Positions 56,101 to 64,000 of a stretch of DNA of 64,000 nucleotides are shown here, piece by piece (within the stretch, counting starts at the first letter, position 1; each line of letters opens with the position of its first letter). This DNA comes from Acidobacteriota bacterium (lineage in GTDB: Bacteria; Acidobacteriota; Thermoanaerobaculia; Gp7-AA8), in assembly GCA_016184115.1 (NCBI GenBank), contig JACPDH010000124.1:31151-95150 (forward strand), given 5' to 3'. Position numbers and translations under genes: made by a program. The notes beneath the pieces were generated by a model that had not been told where the DNA came from, searched no databases, and was given only the letters and a program-made list of their open reading frames with translations.

Positions 56101-57374
56101 CCTCGGCCGTTCAGCACATCCTTCCCGCGCCAGCGATAGACGAGCCGTCCGTCCGCATGCCCCATGAGACCCGATGAGCCGATTCCCCACGTTCCGAGCA
56201 GCTGTTCCACGCGCACGCCGTCGTGTTCGACCGAGAAGACGTTGTCGGCGTCGCCCGAAGGAATTGCCAGCGACACTTTTGCCGCCCCGCCGGCGAACTG
56301 TGCTTTGTCGAGCGCGACTTCCATGCCTGCTTCACCGACGCGAAAGTGCCCGTCGACCTTCTGGACTTTGTAAATGTCGTACCGCGCGGATCCCGAGTGG
56401 AACGTTCCAGCGACCTCGATGCTCTCGCGCCCCTGGATCGTGAACGAAGACACGACTCGCCCATCCATCGTCTTCCCTCGAGGCAATCCGATCGGTCCGC
56501 TCAATCGCGCGAGATCGGCGCGCACGTCGGCGGCGAGGTCGACCGCACCGTCCTTCTCGAACGATGCGTTTCCTCGCGCTCCGAGCTCGAGCAGTTGGTT
56601 CTTCGCCGAGAGCGTCGCAATCGCGATACCGCGCTTGTCGGCCTTCAGGTCCGCCGCGACTTGCAGCGGCGGGAGCTTGATCTTCCCCGAGGCGACACGA
56701 AACTCGCCACGCTTCACGACGGCATGAATCGACTCGAGCAACTTGCCTGGGCGGATCTCCGACTCGACGCCATCGAGCGCGATCCGCGTCTTCGCGTCAC
56801 GGTCGACAAACTCAACGGCGATGTTCCGGAGGAGAAGTCTCCGAACATCGACGTTCGGCGGCTCGCTGTCCTCTTTCGACGCCCAGGTGGGAACGTTGAA
56901 GCCACCTCCCGCGGCCGCGGGCATCTTTTCGATCGAAACGAAGACATCCTGCACGCGGATCGTCCCGAGATCGACTCGTCGCTCAACGATCGAGCGGATG
57001 ATGCCGGTGACGTCGATCCGGCCGATGCGAGCAAACTCCGGCGAGCTCGCGCCGGGAAGGTTCGCGATCCGGATGTCACGGACGATGATGCGGGGCGGAA
57101 TCGTCGGCCGGATCGAGACTCGACCGACGGCGACGTCGCGCCCCAGACCTTCCTCCAGCGTCGAGGAGATCTTGTCGGCGAGAAACTCGCCGATCGAACC
57201 GTCTTCGAGCCAGTACCAGCCGGCGCCGAGCAGGATCAGGACGATGACGAACGTCGTTCGCGTCGTTCGAAAGATCCCGTGCAGGCAGCCTCGTCCGCGC
57301 CTCCTCGGCGTCGTCGCTTCGGGCACCGGCTTCTGGTCGCGCCCAGATTCAGCTGTCTCGTTCTCGGGAGCCAT
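53133..57374 (-). CDS. tamB: TamB/AsmA-like translocation and assembly protein
   Basis: Giant periplasm-spanning protein of 1413 residues. An N-terminal membrane anchor (TTFVIVLILLGAGWYWL) is followed by long repetitive beta structure forming a lipid-conducting groove, and the C-terminal TamB domain (GSVDFQNPFRTDPYIDISAE, SLLSLIGGGFA, RVTLDKAISRDLRAIVTY). Cotranscribed with the downstream Omp85 gene. TamB-family proteins move phospholipids or aid barrel assembly. Confidence 0.9.
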   Translation of the reverse strand: MAPENETAESGRDQKPVPEATTPRRRGRGCLHGIFRTTRTTFVIVLILLGAGWYWLEDGSIGEFLADKISSTLEEGLGRDVAVGRVSIRPTIPPRIIVRDIRIANLPGASSPEFARIGRIDVTGIIRSIVERRVDLGTIRVQDVFVSIEKMPAAAGGGFNVPTWASKEDSEPPNVDVRRLLLRNIAVEFVDRDAKTRIALDGVESEIRPGKLLESIHAVVKRGEFRVASGKIKLPPLQVAADLKADKRGIAIATLSAKNQLLELGARGNASFEKDGAVDLAADVRADLARLSGPIGLPRGKTMDGRVVSSFTIQGRESIEVAGTFHSGSARYDIYKVQKVDGHFRVGEAGMEVALDKAQFAGGAAKVSLAIPSGDADNVFSVEHDGVRVEQLLGTWGIGSSGLMGHADGRLVYRWRGKDVLNGRGEGNALIEVERDRKTKAIYAVPVEGMARYRFEERRLIFDPLTIETGSTSATIRGGFALESLDSSLVAEVRARDIRELDRIAADIAHSLGEKDWKLLGIAGSGTIRATLDGKLTKPVVDGKVAASGFHWADVELGHADVDLRYDAVAGLIHFRKANFRADGGSITLRDNIVLSPGGEPSFSLSIDAVRYPARRAIDAIALDLPVNGVATGGMRVTGKPSRGSVLFESLEVVDGSSHAGIDGVLGWTPEKGGLELECRIALRSFPVSKAWAFYAADSKPPLDGNLTGTMSLDGKLEALRGRGSIALRGAKLAGEPIESASIDFDFDQGSMHARRIVAQLAAGRFEGEGTYEIAAERFEFSIGSPGIDLSKLKGWPDLDDTVGGILVLSAHGSGDIGHPQIIVNARLEQAKLLGVEAVPTDPPSSIAAKLTRDAFEVSAKLGTLLQLNGSGTIAADTGEIGGALRATIDAGSPLIADMSTRYGLETSGSATIEIEIAGNRNAPNELALVGRLTDVDVTAGPHRIQSPKPATFSLRGGKLDLGNFDLLFDEKPFRVDGTVSISDNSLAVSLDGTLSAGLLAYVVPDLRMRGDIKLVATVGGSLDDPRVFGSAEMTGGEIRIRDIPQPFKDVNLAVVVTDRRVKIDAFNATLGTGSIAAGGTIDRDASGEPRLSISVTSRGFSARLTPDLTIGGTCDLVVSGNPVEALNVNGALTLDKALFTKKVDINKALADLVLNRRLAVDAIAAPWQEAILLGIDVRLTPRSIQVRNNVANVTGSGELRVTGTLARPVVVGRIVLDEGGTFELSDVEYRVARGSVDFQNPFRTDPYIDISAEGRYRNEYDVTVSFNGTLDRLETTVTSDPPVDDLSLLSLIGGGFAQGSGSQADAFADARNTLVDASVGGVLSSTVPFADAVRIEGISSEKPRVTLDKAISRDLRAIVTYTLDDKGEDVEIIEWRVSDNLVLQFTRDSTKESTFLINAIDLTFRRRFSGQW

Positions 57375-57413
57375 TCACGTTCTGCCGCTCCCGTGGGAGC
57401 GAGGCCCGGACTC

Positions 57414-58610
57414 TCACCGCACGGTGACGATGTAGACGTCCCGCAGGTTGTTGCCCGTCGGCTCCATGATAATCGGTTCGCCCAGCGCGTCGATCAGCGC
57501 TGCAGAATCGCTGCGTGCAAGCGCGCGTTCGATTTCCGTTTCCGGCAGACCGATGGCGCGATCGACGATGACCGCTGCCGCCGGAGAGCTTCCATCGACT
57601 CCATCACTACTGCCGAACAGGGCCACGTGCCGGCCCTGGTCGTAAAGGGCGAAGCGTGCCGCGAGCTCGCTGCAGCGCCCGCCGCGCCCCGTTCCCGTTA
57701 CCCTCACGGTCGGCTCTCCCCCCGCGAGGAGAGCCTCACCAGTCGCGAGCGCTTCCGCCTCACGCGCGAGAAGACGCGCGAGGTCGTCGACGTCGCCCGC
57801 GGCCTCCTCATCGAGCGTTCTCGCACTGAGGCCGCGCGCCGCTGCGGCTCGCGCCGCGGCCGCAACAAGCGTCCCGTTGTCCGCGATTACGTCGAACGCG
57901 ATCGTCAATTGCTTCGGCGTGTCAGGCACCGCTCCGCTCCGGAGCAAAGTCGCCGCCGCATTCGCCTCGGGGGTCCCAAGTACGTCGAGAATCGCCGCGG
58001 CATCGTCGTTCGTCGACTCATCAGCGAGCGTCGGCCCGGAGCCCACGAGCACGCCGCGTCCGCGCGGAACGTCGGAGTAGACGAGCGTGCGCGACGCGGG
58101 GTTGAGGAGCGCGCCGAGACGGCCGCCTTTGATTGCGGAGAGGTGCTTGCGCACGGTATTGATCGCCGCGATATCGAGGCCGCCTCGTACGAGCGCGCGG
58201 TTGATCGCACTGACCAACGAGAAATCGAAATGAGGCGCGAGCGGCGCCTCAAGGCAAGCCGAGCCTCCTCCCGATGCGAGCACGAGACAGGGGCCCGGCT
58301 CCGACACCGCCATCTCGAGAACCTCGCGCGCTGCGCTGACGCTCGACGCCGTGACTTCAGGATGGCTCCCGCGGAGCAGGCGCAAGGCGGGAGGAAGAGC
58401 GCGCGGATTGCCGTAGCCTTCCGGGGCGACGACGACTCCCCGCGTCGCGACGCCCGCATCGACTGCGCCCCGCGCCATCTCGATCGCGCATTTCCCGAAG
58501 GCGAGAATCCAGTCGAAGTGCAAACCGCGCGCGTGTCGCGCGACGACTGCGGACGGCGCACACTCCGCGATGGCGTCGAGGTAGATCTCGCCCAGAATCG
58601 CATGCTTCAT
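57414..58610 (-). CDS. glycerate 2-kinase (MOFRL/GckA family)
   Basis: Kinase of 398 residues. The N-terminal domain contains FGKCAIEMARGA and SGGGSACLEAPL; the C-terminal MOFRL domain has VRVTGTGRGGRCSELAARFAL and SSDGVDGSSPAAAVIVD. The ATG at 58610 was chosen. It phosphorylates D-glycerate in serine or glycolate/tartronate metabolism; the HIBADH-type dehydrogenase at 37978 could act upstream. It ends 40 bp before the tamB start. Confidence 0.9.
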   Translation of the reverse strand: MKHAILGEIYLDAIAECAPSAVVARHARGLHFDWILAFGKCAIEMARGAVDAGVATRGVVVAPEGYGNPRALPPALRLLRGSHPEVTASSVSAAREVLEMAVSEPGPCLVLASGGGSACLEAPLAPHFDFSLVSAINRALVRGGLDIAAINTVRKHLSAIKGGRLGALLNPASRTLVYSDVPRGRGVLVGSGPTLADESTNDDAAAILDVLGTPEANAAATLLRSGAVPDTPKQLTIAFDVIADNGTLVAAAARAAAARGLSARTLDEEAAGDVDDLARLLAREAEALATGEALLAGGEPTVRVTGTGRGGRCSELAARFALYDQGRHVALFGSSDGVDGSSPAAAVIVDRAIGLPETEIERALARSDSAALIDALGEPIIMEPTGNNLRDVYIVTVR

Positions 58611-58678
58611 CGTTGCCTCGGCTGGCTCGCGTCGCGGGCCCTGCTCCATGCTAATCTCGCCCGGACCTCGGAAACTCC

Positions 58679-59950
58679 ATGGCGAGAACAGGACTGAGAC
58701 GGCGCCTTTTCGCGATGACCCTTGTCAACGCCGCAATGCTCGTCGGCGTCGTGCTCATTCTCACATGGCGCTCCAACCAGGCACAGCAGGAGCTCAGGCG
58801 CCTCGTGACAACCGAGGGGGTTGCCATCGAACGGCTCGGAAAAGTCGCGACGCTGCACGCGAGTTTCCGAGCGCAATGGATCGCGGCGGCGGCGCGCGGC
58901 CCGGAAGCTGTCGCCTCGGCCGGTCGCTCGTACGGCAGCATCCGGCAGCTCGCGGTCAGTCCCGGAAGCGACGCGCGGAGCGCGCAGATCGGTGACCTTG
59001 CCAACGGTCTGGCAGCCGAGCTTCGCAACGCCGTACGCTCGTGGCCAGAGTGGGACGACGCGGGGCGGCGCGCGAAGGCGACGGCCATCACGGTGCAGTG
59101 CGAGCGGATCACGCGTCAGGCAGCGATCGCGCGCGACGCCGCGCTTCGTGAGCGGGACGCAAAGCTCGAGACGATCTCGCACGACCCGCGCAACACCCTC
59201 GCGATCGCGTTCGGCATCGCGTGGATCGTCGCCGTGATGAGCATGGCCGGCGCGGTCACCGCGATGCGACGGATCGTCAGCCCCCTCGAGAACCTTTCGC
59301 GCGCGGCGCAGAGAATCGCGGCGGGCGAGTACGCCGCACGCGCTCCCGTCGCGGGCGACCGCGAGATTGCCGAGCTCGGATCGGCGTTCAACGAGATGGC
59401 GGCGAAAGTCGAGGCGACGCTCGACGCGACGACGCAGCGCGCCCTCACCGACGAACTTTCGGGACTCCCTAACTTCCGAGCGTTCAGCGAGCACCTGCAG
59501 GACGAGTTGATTCGTGCCGATCGCTATCCGGAGCGCTTCGGCCTCATCGTCGTCGACATCGATCACTTCAAGAAGTACAACGATGCATTCGGTCACCTGG
59601 CCGGCAATGACGCGCTGCGCGCCGTCTCGGCGACGATCCGCCGCACGCTTCGCACCGTCGACTTCCCCGCGCGCTATGGCGGCGAAGAGTTCGTCGCGAT
59701 CCTCCCACAGGTCGACGAGGAGGGAATGCGCGTAATCGGCGAGCGCGTGCGCCAGGCAGTCGAATCGCTTCCACCGATCGAGGGGCGTAGGGCGATCACG
59801 ATCAGCATCGGAGGTGCGCTTTTCCCATCGGACGGAAAGACGAGCGAGGAGCTGTTCGCCGCCGCGGACACGCGTCTCTACGAGGCAAAGGAAAGCGGCA
59901 GAAACCGCGTCGTCGTTCCTGCACCTTCACGGATCACGGAACGTTCGTAA
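58679..59950 (+). CDS. membrane-bound GGDEF diguanylate cyclase with HAMP
   Basis: Protein of 423 residues: N-terminal membrane helix (about 12-30), periplasmic sensor region, second helix (about 175-200), HAMP (RRIVSPLENLSRAAQRIAAGEY), and a GGDEF domain. The active site is YGGEEF, and an inhibitory RxxD (RTVD) lies 5 residues upstream, so product inhibition is predicted. VVDIDHFKKYND is the metal site. Makes c-di-GMP; the signal is unknown. The end overlaps the convergent marR-like gene by 17 bp. Confidence 0.92.
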   Translation: MARTGLRRRLFAMTLVNAAMLVGVVLILTWRSNQAQQELRRLVTTEGVAIERLGKVATLHASFRAQWIAAAARGPEAVASAGRSYGSIRQLAVSPGSDARSAQIGDLANGLAAELRNAVRSWPEWDDAGRRAKATAITVQCERITRQAAIARDAALRERDAKLETISHDPRNTLAIAFGIAWIVAVMSMAGAVTAMRRIVSPLENLSRAAQRIAAGEYAARAPVAGDREIAELGSAFNEMAAKVEATLDATTQRALTDELSGLPNFRAFSEHLQDELIRADRYPERFGLIVVDIDHFKKYNDAFGHLAGNDALRAVSATIRRTLRTVDFPARYGGEEFVAILPQVDEEGMRVIGERVRQAVESLPPIEGRRAITISIGGALFPSDGKTSEELFAAADTRLYEAKESGRNRVVVPAPSRITERS

Positions 59951-60389
59951 CAGCCGCGTTGCTGCCGAGCAAACGCTCGATCGCGTCGACCAACGCGTGA
60001 CGCTCGGGCTCGGGAATCGTCGCGAAAAACCGGTCGACCCACTTCTGGTACGCCGGGCGGAGACGCTGAACCGTCTCCATCCCGCGACGCGTCAGAACCA
60101 CACGACTCGAGCGGAGATCCTCAGGGTCGTTGCTCTTTCTGACGAGCCCGACATCCTCGAGGCGCCTCACCATTCCGGTGACATTCTGTTTCGAGACCAT
60201 CATGTGGCGCGCGAGCCCGGCGAGCGTCGGCTCTTCGTCGATCGATGCGAGCGTCGTCAGAAGCATCCACTGCTGAGGTGTAACGTGCGCTCGCTCGAAC
60301 ACCGGAGCGAGATCCCTCGTCAGCGTGTTCGCGAGCCGTAGCAGCGACCCGACCGGATCGCCGTCGCCGTCGCCCTTTCGACGCGTCAT
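59934..60389 (-). CDS. MarR-family transcriptional regulator
   Basis: Winged-helix repressor of 151 residues: TPQQWMLLTTLASIDEEPTLAGLARHMMVSKQNVTGMVRRLEDVGLVRKS, then the wing DLRSSRVVLTRRGME. The ATG at 60389 was chosen. A palindromic site overlaps its own -10 box, so autorepression is likely. Divergent from the Spy-like gene, which may also be a target. Confidence 0.92.
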   Translation of the reverse strand: MTRRKGDGDGDPVGSLLRLANTLTRDLAPVFERAHVTPQQWMLLTTLASIDEEPTLAGLARHMMVSKQNVTGMVRRLEDVGLVRKSNDPEDLRSSRVVLTRRGMETVQRLRPAYQKWVDRFFATIPEPERHALVDAIERLLGSNAAVTNVP

Positions 60390-60392
60390 CGT

Positions 60393-60425
60393 CGTCAATC
60401 TATTGACGATCGGCGGCGCTGTCAA
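60393..60425 (-). promoter_or_regulatory. marR promoter with overlapping palindromic operator
   Basis: Minus-strand -35 TTGACA (60425-60420), a 17-bp spacer, -10 TAGATT (60402-60397), and ATG 7 nt later. The palindrome CGTCAAT CT ATTGACG (60393-60408) covers the -10, a typical MarR-type operator position. Confidence 0.75.
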
Positions 60426-60535
60426 TCCGCGGTGCCGTTTCAGAATCGTTGCACGCACTCGGCAGCGCACGCTCCGCCACGTAAACGGGCATCGTGCCCA
60501 CGACGTCCAATCGCCCGAAGACAAGGAGGCAAGTC

Positions 60536-61000
60536 ATGATGGGAAAGACAATCGCAACAGTTGCCGCAGTAGCGCTCGCAGGAACGATGGCGTTTGCGGC
60601 TGGTCCGGGGCAGGGACGCGGCGATCGCCACGGTCGCGGAGAACGCGGCGACCGCATGGCGCGCATGGCCGAGGAGTTGCAGCTCAGCGACGCGCAGATC
60701 GACGCGATCAAGCAGATGCGCCAGGCCGAGAGAGAGACGCGTCGTGCACATCGTGAGCAGGCGCAGGCGCTCGCAAAGCAGTGGGTGGAGCTCAAGGACA
60801 AGGGCGACACGAAGGGCGCTGAGAAGATTCAGAAAGAGCTCGCCGCGATGAAGGACGAGGCGCAGATCCGCCGGCTCGCGGGGGCGGGGAAATTCGAATC
60901 GGTTCTCACCGCCGAACAAAAGCAGAAGCTCGAACAGCTCAGGGCGGAGCGTCCTCGCCACCGAGGAGGACGTGGCGACGACGCCCCTCCCTCCGAGTAG
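60536..61000 (+). CDS. Spy/CpxP-like periplasmic protein
   Basis: Exported protein of 154 residues with signal peptide (MGKTIATVAAVALAGTMAFA), a basic Gly/Arg/His-rich linker, and helices with LQLSDAQIDAIKQMRQAERE and LTAEQKQKLEQL, the LTxxQ-type repeats of Spy/CpxP chaperones. The RBS AAGGAGG precedes the ATG at 60536. Divergent from the MarR gene, so possibly MarR-controlled and stress-inducible. Confidence 0.8.
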   Translation: MMGKTIATVAAVALAGTMAFAAGPGQGRGDRHGRGERGDRMARMAEELQLSDAQIDAIKQMRQAERETRRAHREQAQALAKQWVELKDKGDTKGAEKIQKELAAMKDEAQIRRLAGAGKFESVLTAEQKQKLEQLRAERPRHRGGRGDDAPPSE

Positions 61001-61025
61001 CTATCCCACGAATCAAGCAGGTCCG

Positions 61026-61056
61026 GAGCGAGCCACGGAGACCCCGTGGCTCGCTC
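61026..61056. terminator. terminator between Spy-like and DUF4349 genes
   Basis: Perfect 13-bp stem GAGCGAGCCACGG/CCGTGGCTCGCTC with an AGACC loop, between convergent genes. Confidence 0.85.
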
Positions 61057-61131
61057 GTTGTCGGTGACCTTCACGGGTGCCGGGAGGGGGGCTGCGTTAC
61101 GGGAGACTCCGCGATCGCGAGCCCCTCAGGC

Positions 61132-62025
61132 TCAACCTTCCTTCACCGCCTTCCTCCGTCGCCTTACGATCAGGATTATCACGATGAGCGGACTCGCGAT
61201 GAGAAGCGCAATCGGAAGCAGGTACACGACGATCCAGATCAACGCGCTCGCAAACGCCTGAAGCGTTCGCACGAGCGAGCGTCCTGCGTCGCGCGCGATC
61301 ACGAGCGGGCGCCATCCCGGTTCCACGACGGGCGTCGCCAGCGCGTCGGTCATCAGCTCGGCATGGATCGTCGACATCGCGGCCATCTGGCTGAGGTAAT
61401 TCATCCGTCCACGGGTTGCCTCGATCTGTCCCCGGATCGTCACCAGCTGCTGGTAGACCTCGAGGATGTCCGATGCCCTCTTCGCGTTCTGCCTCACCGT
61501 CACCAGCAATTCACGGAGCTCGTTCTCGGCTGCCTCGAGATTTCGCAGCTGCGATCCGAGATCGGCGAACTCTTCGCTGACGTCCTGACCTTCCACGGTT
61601 TCGCTCTCGACTCGGATTGCGAGCCGTCGCGCTTCAGCGAGCGCGACCGCGAGGTCCTTCGCAGGCACACGGAGCGTGAGCGACGCGCGAGGCTGTTCTC
61701 CTTCACGCCACTGCTTCGATGTAGCAACCCAGCCACCTCGCGCCTCACAGAACAGGGAGAGCGCGTGAGCAGCGGCGACGGGATCGGCAACGACGAGCTC
61801 GATGTTTGCCGTACGAATGATCATCCGCTGAACGGCCGGTGCGGCCGCGTTGGCCCGTCCGGCGAGTTTCGCGTCGTCGACCGCAGGCGCTGCTGGAGCA
61901 GGAGCGGCATCCGTCGCTTGCTCCCTCGTCGCCATGGGCGCCGAGCCCTCCTTCTTGCTGCACGACTGAAGGCCGAGGGTAACCGGAATCAACATCGCGA
62001 ACAGCGCAATCCATCGTCGCTTCAC
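61132..62025 (-). CDS. DUF4349-domain lipoprotein
   Basis: Protein of 297 residues with a lipoprotein signal (LIPVTLGLQSCSK, Cys 22). The DUF4349 region covers about 67-270: RMIIRTANIELVVADP, GWVATSKQWREG, SLTLRVPAKDL, then a coiled coil (LRNLEAAENELRELL) and a C-terminal membrane helix followed by a basic tail. It is anchored at both ends. Function unknown. Confidence 0.85.
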   Translation of the reverse strand: MKRRWIALFAMLIPVTLGLQSCSKKEGSAPMATREQATDAAPAPAAPAVDDAKLAGRANAAAPAVQRMIIRTANIELVVADPVAAAHALSLFCEARGGWVATSKQWREGEQPRASLTLRVPAKDLAVALAEARRLAIRVESETVEGQDVSEEFADLGSQLRNLEAAENELRELLVTVRQNAKRASDILEVYQQLVTIRGQIEATRGRMNYLSQMAAMSTIHAELMTDALATPVVEPGWRPLVIARDAGRSLVRTLQAFASALIWIVVYLLPIALLIASPLIVIILIVRRRRKAVKEG

Positions 62026-62114
62026 TCACCACCTCCAGGAGTCGTCCGATTGATTCGACAAGGATATGGCGACGAGCGAAACCAGCGGTGCGAATTCGTG
62101 AACGCAGCTGGGCG

Positions 62115-63143
62115 CTATTTGCCCGCTCTCGCGAGCCCGAGGTCGACGATGCGCTGCACGAGCCCCTTGTACTTGATACCGTCTGCCTCCGCCGAGGATG
62201 CAAACTCTTCGCTTTGCGCCAGGTCGGGGTTCGGGTTCGCCTCGAGGAAGTAAATCTCTCCGTTCGGCGTGAGGCGGTAGTCGATGCGCGCGTAACCGTC
62301 GAGCTCGAGATAGCGGTAGACGCGGCGGCTGGCTCGTTTGATCTCGGCAATCAGCGCGGGGTCGAGGTCGGCCGGCTGCTGGAAGATGCCGCGCCGTTTC
62401 TGATATTCGATGTTGTGTTTCACATTTGCCGTCGCGATCGCGTACATGCCCGGTGCTAGATTCTCGAACGTAAGCTCCCAGATCGGGAAGACGCGGACCT
62501 GCTTGTTGCCGAGCACCGAGACGTAGAGCTCGCGCCCGTCGATGAACTGCTCGGCGATCGCGTCGGAGCCGATGCTCTCGTGGATGAACGTGACGCGCTC
62601 CGCGAGCTTTTCGTCGGAGTCGACGATCGAAGCCTGCGAAATCCCGTGCGATCCCTCGACGCGAAGCCCCTTCACGATGAGTGGAAACTCGAGTCCTTTC
62701 GGGCGCCGGATCCGCTCGCCGCGCGGAAACACCGCGAACGCAGGAACGCGGATCCTGTGCCAGGCGACGAGCTTCTTCGACAGCGCCTTATCGCGCGCGA
62801 TCATGAGTCCCTTCGGCCTGCATCCTGTGTACGGTACGCGCTTGAGCTCGAGGTAGCTGACGATGAGGTGATCGAGCTCGACCTGGCCGTAGAACTCCTC
62901 GAGCAGGTTGAAACAGATGTCGGGATTGAAGTCGTCGATCATCACGCGGATCGGTTTGAGCTCGTCCTGCACGCCGAGCGGCTCCACGGTGTGGCCCAGC
63001 TTGCGGAGCGTCGACACGACGTCGTACTCCGTCTTCCACTCGTAGATCTCCTTCTCGGAGTAACCCTCGAGTGATGCCGGAGGCACGAGGGTGGGGTGCA
63101 TCAAGACTGCGATGCGTAGCTTGCGTCTCTTGCCGCGATTCAT
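62115..63143 (-). CDS. ATP-grasp ligase, D-Ala-D-Ala ligase-like
   Basis: Protein of 342 residues with an ATP-grasp fold. The pre-ATP domain includes FNLLEEFYGQVELDHLIVSYLEL and PYTGCRPKGLMIARDKALSKKL; the ATP-binding part has FPLIVKGLRVEGSHGI, EQFIDGRELYVSVLG, and the metal-binding DYRLTPNGEIYFLEANPNPDL. The substrate is unclear: it is not in a cell-wall cluster but overlaps (ATGA) a zinc-peptidase gene. A peptide-tailoring ligase is possible. Confidence 0.85.
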   Translation of the reverse strand: MNRGKRRKLRIAVLMHPTLVPPASLEGYSEKEIYEWKTEYDVVSTLRKLGHTVEPLGVQDELKPIRVMIDDFNPDICFNLLEEFYGQVELDHLIVSYLELKRVPYTGCRPKGLMIARDKALSKKLVAWHRIRVPAFAVFPRGERIRRPKGLEFPLIVKGLRVEGSHGISQASIVDSDEKLAERVTFIHESIGSDAIAEQFIDGRELYVSVLGNKQVRVFPIWELTFENLAPGMYAIATANVKHNIEYQKRRGIFQQPADLDPALIAEIKRASRRVYRYLELDGYARIDYRLTPNGEIYFLEANPNPDLAQSEEFASSAEADGIKYKGLVQRIVDLGLARAGK

Positions 63144-64000
63144 AGAGCGAACCAGTTCCGTCTCGAATAGTGAAAATGCAGCGTGTTCGCTGTGAGGAGG
63201 ATTGCGAACTCGATCCTGAGGCGCGTTTCGGGCCCGATCGCGCGAAGTTTCAGCTCCCCCGCGCGCCCAATCATGTCCTGGAGCACTTGCTCGAGTGTGT
63301 ACTCGTACTCTCCCGTCCAGCGAGACACGAGCTTGCGAATATCCGAGCGGTTCCTGCGCAGGAACGTCGCCGCGCTTTCGCCCTTACGCCGGCCGTCGCT
63401 CTCGGCGAAAAGTTGGCGAAGCCCGCGATCGTAATCGCTCGGATAACTGCTCGCGTACTGCTCCCTCCGCTCCGCGTAATGCTCGCGGAGCGTCGATTTC
63501 AGCTCGCCGAGAGGCTCGATGCGCTTGCGAACGCGAACGAGCGGCTTCGTGTCGACGATCTCGTTCATCAGCTCGTCAACCGTCTCGAGCTTCGAGAGCG
63601 CGGGCCACCCCTCGTAGCGCTTCCGCCAGGCAGCGGGCGACTGGTGAAGCCACACCGCGAACGTCTCCGCGAAGTCTTCGGTCGGATGGCTCTGCGCGTA
63701 GTAGAGCCGCAGGTGGTGCACGTAATGCCTGCTCGCCGGGTTCGGCCGGTAATGCTTCGGATACGCTTTCGTGGCGAGGCCGAACTCGCGCTGCCAGCTT
63801 CGCTTGTAGTGGAGCCGGTAGGCGTTCTGGATCGCGTGCCCGCACTCGTGCCTCATGATGCGAAGGCACTCGTCGCGCGTCCCTCCTTCAACTTCCAGCA
63901 TCTGGCTTCGCTCGAGCTGCATCAGCCGCGGATGTGCGAGATAGAAGGGAACCGAGAAGCCGGTGATGCCGTCGGGTGTGAACCACTCATTCGAAAGCCA
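63140..64000 (-). CDS. putative zinc-binding metallopeptidase (5' truncated)
   Basis: The frame is open to the window edge; the visible part is 286 residues. The ATG at 63922 is internal, since WLSNEWFTPDGI and FSVPFYLAHPRL precede it in frame. The zinc motif is MRHECGHAIQNAY (HExxH), followed by SHPTEDFAETFAVWLH and WPALSKLETVDELMNE. This matches the uncharacterised zinc-binding peptidase family (Peptidase_Mx-like). It is cotranscribed with the ATP-grasp gene. Confidence 0.8.
   Translation of the reverse strand, partial: WLSNEWFTPDGITGFSVPFYLAHPRLMQLERSQMLEVEGGTRDECLRIMRHECGHAIQNAYRLHYKRSWQREFGLATKAYPKHYRPNPASRHYVHHLRLYYAQSHPTEDFAETFAVWLHQSPAAWRKRYEGWPALSKLETVDELMNEIVDTKPLVRVRKRIEPLGELKSTLREHYAERREQYASSYPSDYDRGLRQLFAESDGRRKGESAATFLRRNRSDIRKLVSRWTGEYEYTLEQVLQDMIGRAGELKLRAIGPETRLRIEFAILLTANTLHFHYSRRNWFAL

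Overview
The window is GC-rich chromosomal DNA from a diderm (Gram-negative) bacterium. It carries genes for lipid A and Kdo assembly (lpxD, fabZ, lpxA, lpxK, waaA), outer-membrane biogenesis (bamA, ompH/skp, a second long Omp85 protein, tamB, lolD) and housekeeping (clpC, dnaB, lepA, hflX, nth, mazG, fabI). An Acidobacteriota-like bacterium is the best guess. The basis is the eukaryotic-type Ser/Thr kinase, the zinc-peptidase, HIBADH and RskA neighbourhoods, and a large secreted protein with repeats of a kind I associate with that phylum. This placement is inference, because there is no rRNA in the window. Gene density is high. Genes are mostly in short operons with 1-20 bp overlaps, and GTG and TTG starts are common.

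Layout. 1-1132: 3' part of an amidohydrolase. 1129-9808, minus strand: a lipid-head-group cluster resembling E. coli ynbABCD (CdsA-like, CDP-alcohol phosphatidyltransferase, hydrolase-methyltransferase fusion, PAP2-dual-specificity phosphatase) with a PlsC-like acyltransferase, preceded by a PfkB sugar kinase, MTA phosphorylase and a GnnA-like oxidoreductase. 9822-18109: the classical bamA-ompH-lpxD-fabZ-lpxA block, split by an oppositely oriented 940-residue secreted protein gene. 18283-21797: tautomerase, clpC, lolD. 21925-25404: dnaB and a TldD-like pair. 25600-29802: Ser/Thr kinase and a divergent EF-G paralogue. 30022-35208: cold-shock protein, small proteins, a selenocysteine-containing selD, a metalloprotease, and a HATPase/STAS regulatory pair. 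35288-40795: lipoprotein, lepA, HIBADH-type dehydrogenase, ferredoxin, hflX. 40886-46833: waaA, lpxK, mazG, yidD, nth, hutU. 46896-49946: ECF sigma and RskA-type anti-sigma, fabI, DUF962. 50275-58610: Omp85 (TamA-like), tamB, glycerate kinase. 58679-64000: GGDEF enzyme, MarR regulator, Spy-like protein, DUF4349 lipoprotein, ATP-grasp enzyme and a zinc metallopeptidase running off the end.

Two things stand out. First, selD (31687-32763) has an in-frame TGA exactly at the catalytic Cys position, followed by a bacterial-SECIS-like hairpin. The gene is therefore probably a selenoprotein about 46 residues longer than a simple ORF call. Second, several intergenic gaps hold inverted arrays of 7-bp tandem repeats. 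The heptamer sequence differs from site to site, but period and inverted layout are shared: 5232-5417, 37837-37949, 43044-43079, 43889-44102, 48495-48677 and, more degenerate, 49976-50093. A 185-bp imperfect palindrome with CTAG ends lies at 50094-50278. These look like a family of small non-coding elements that standard annotation would miss.
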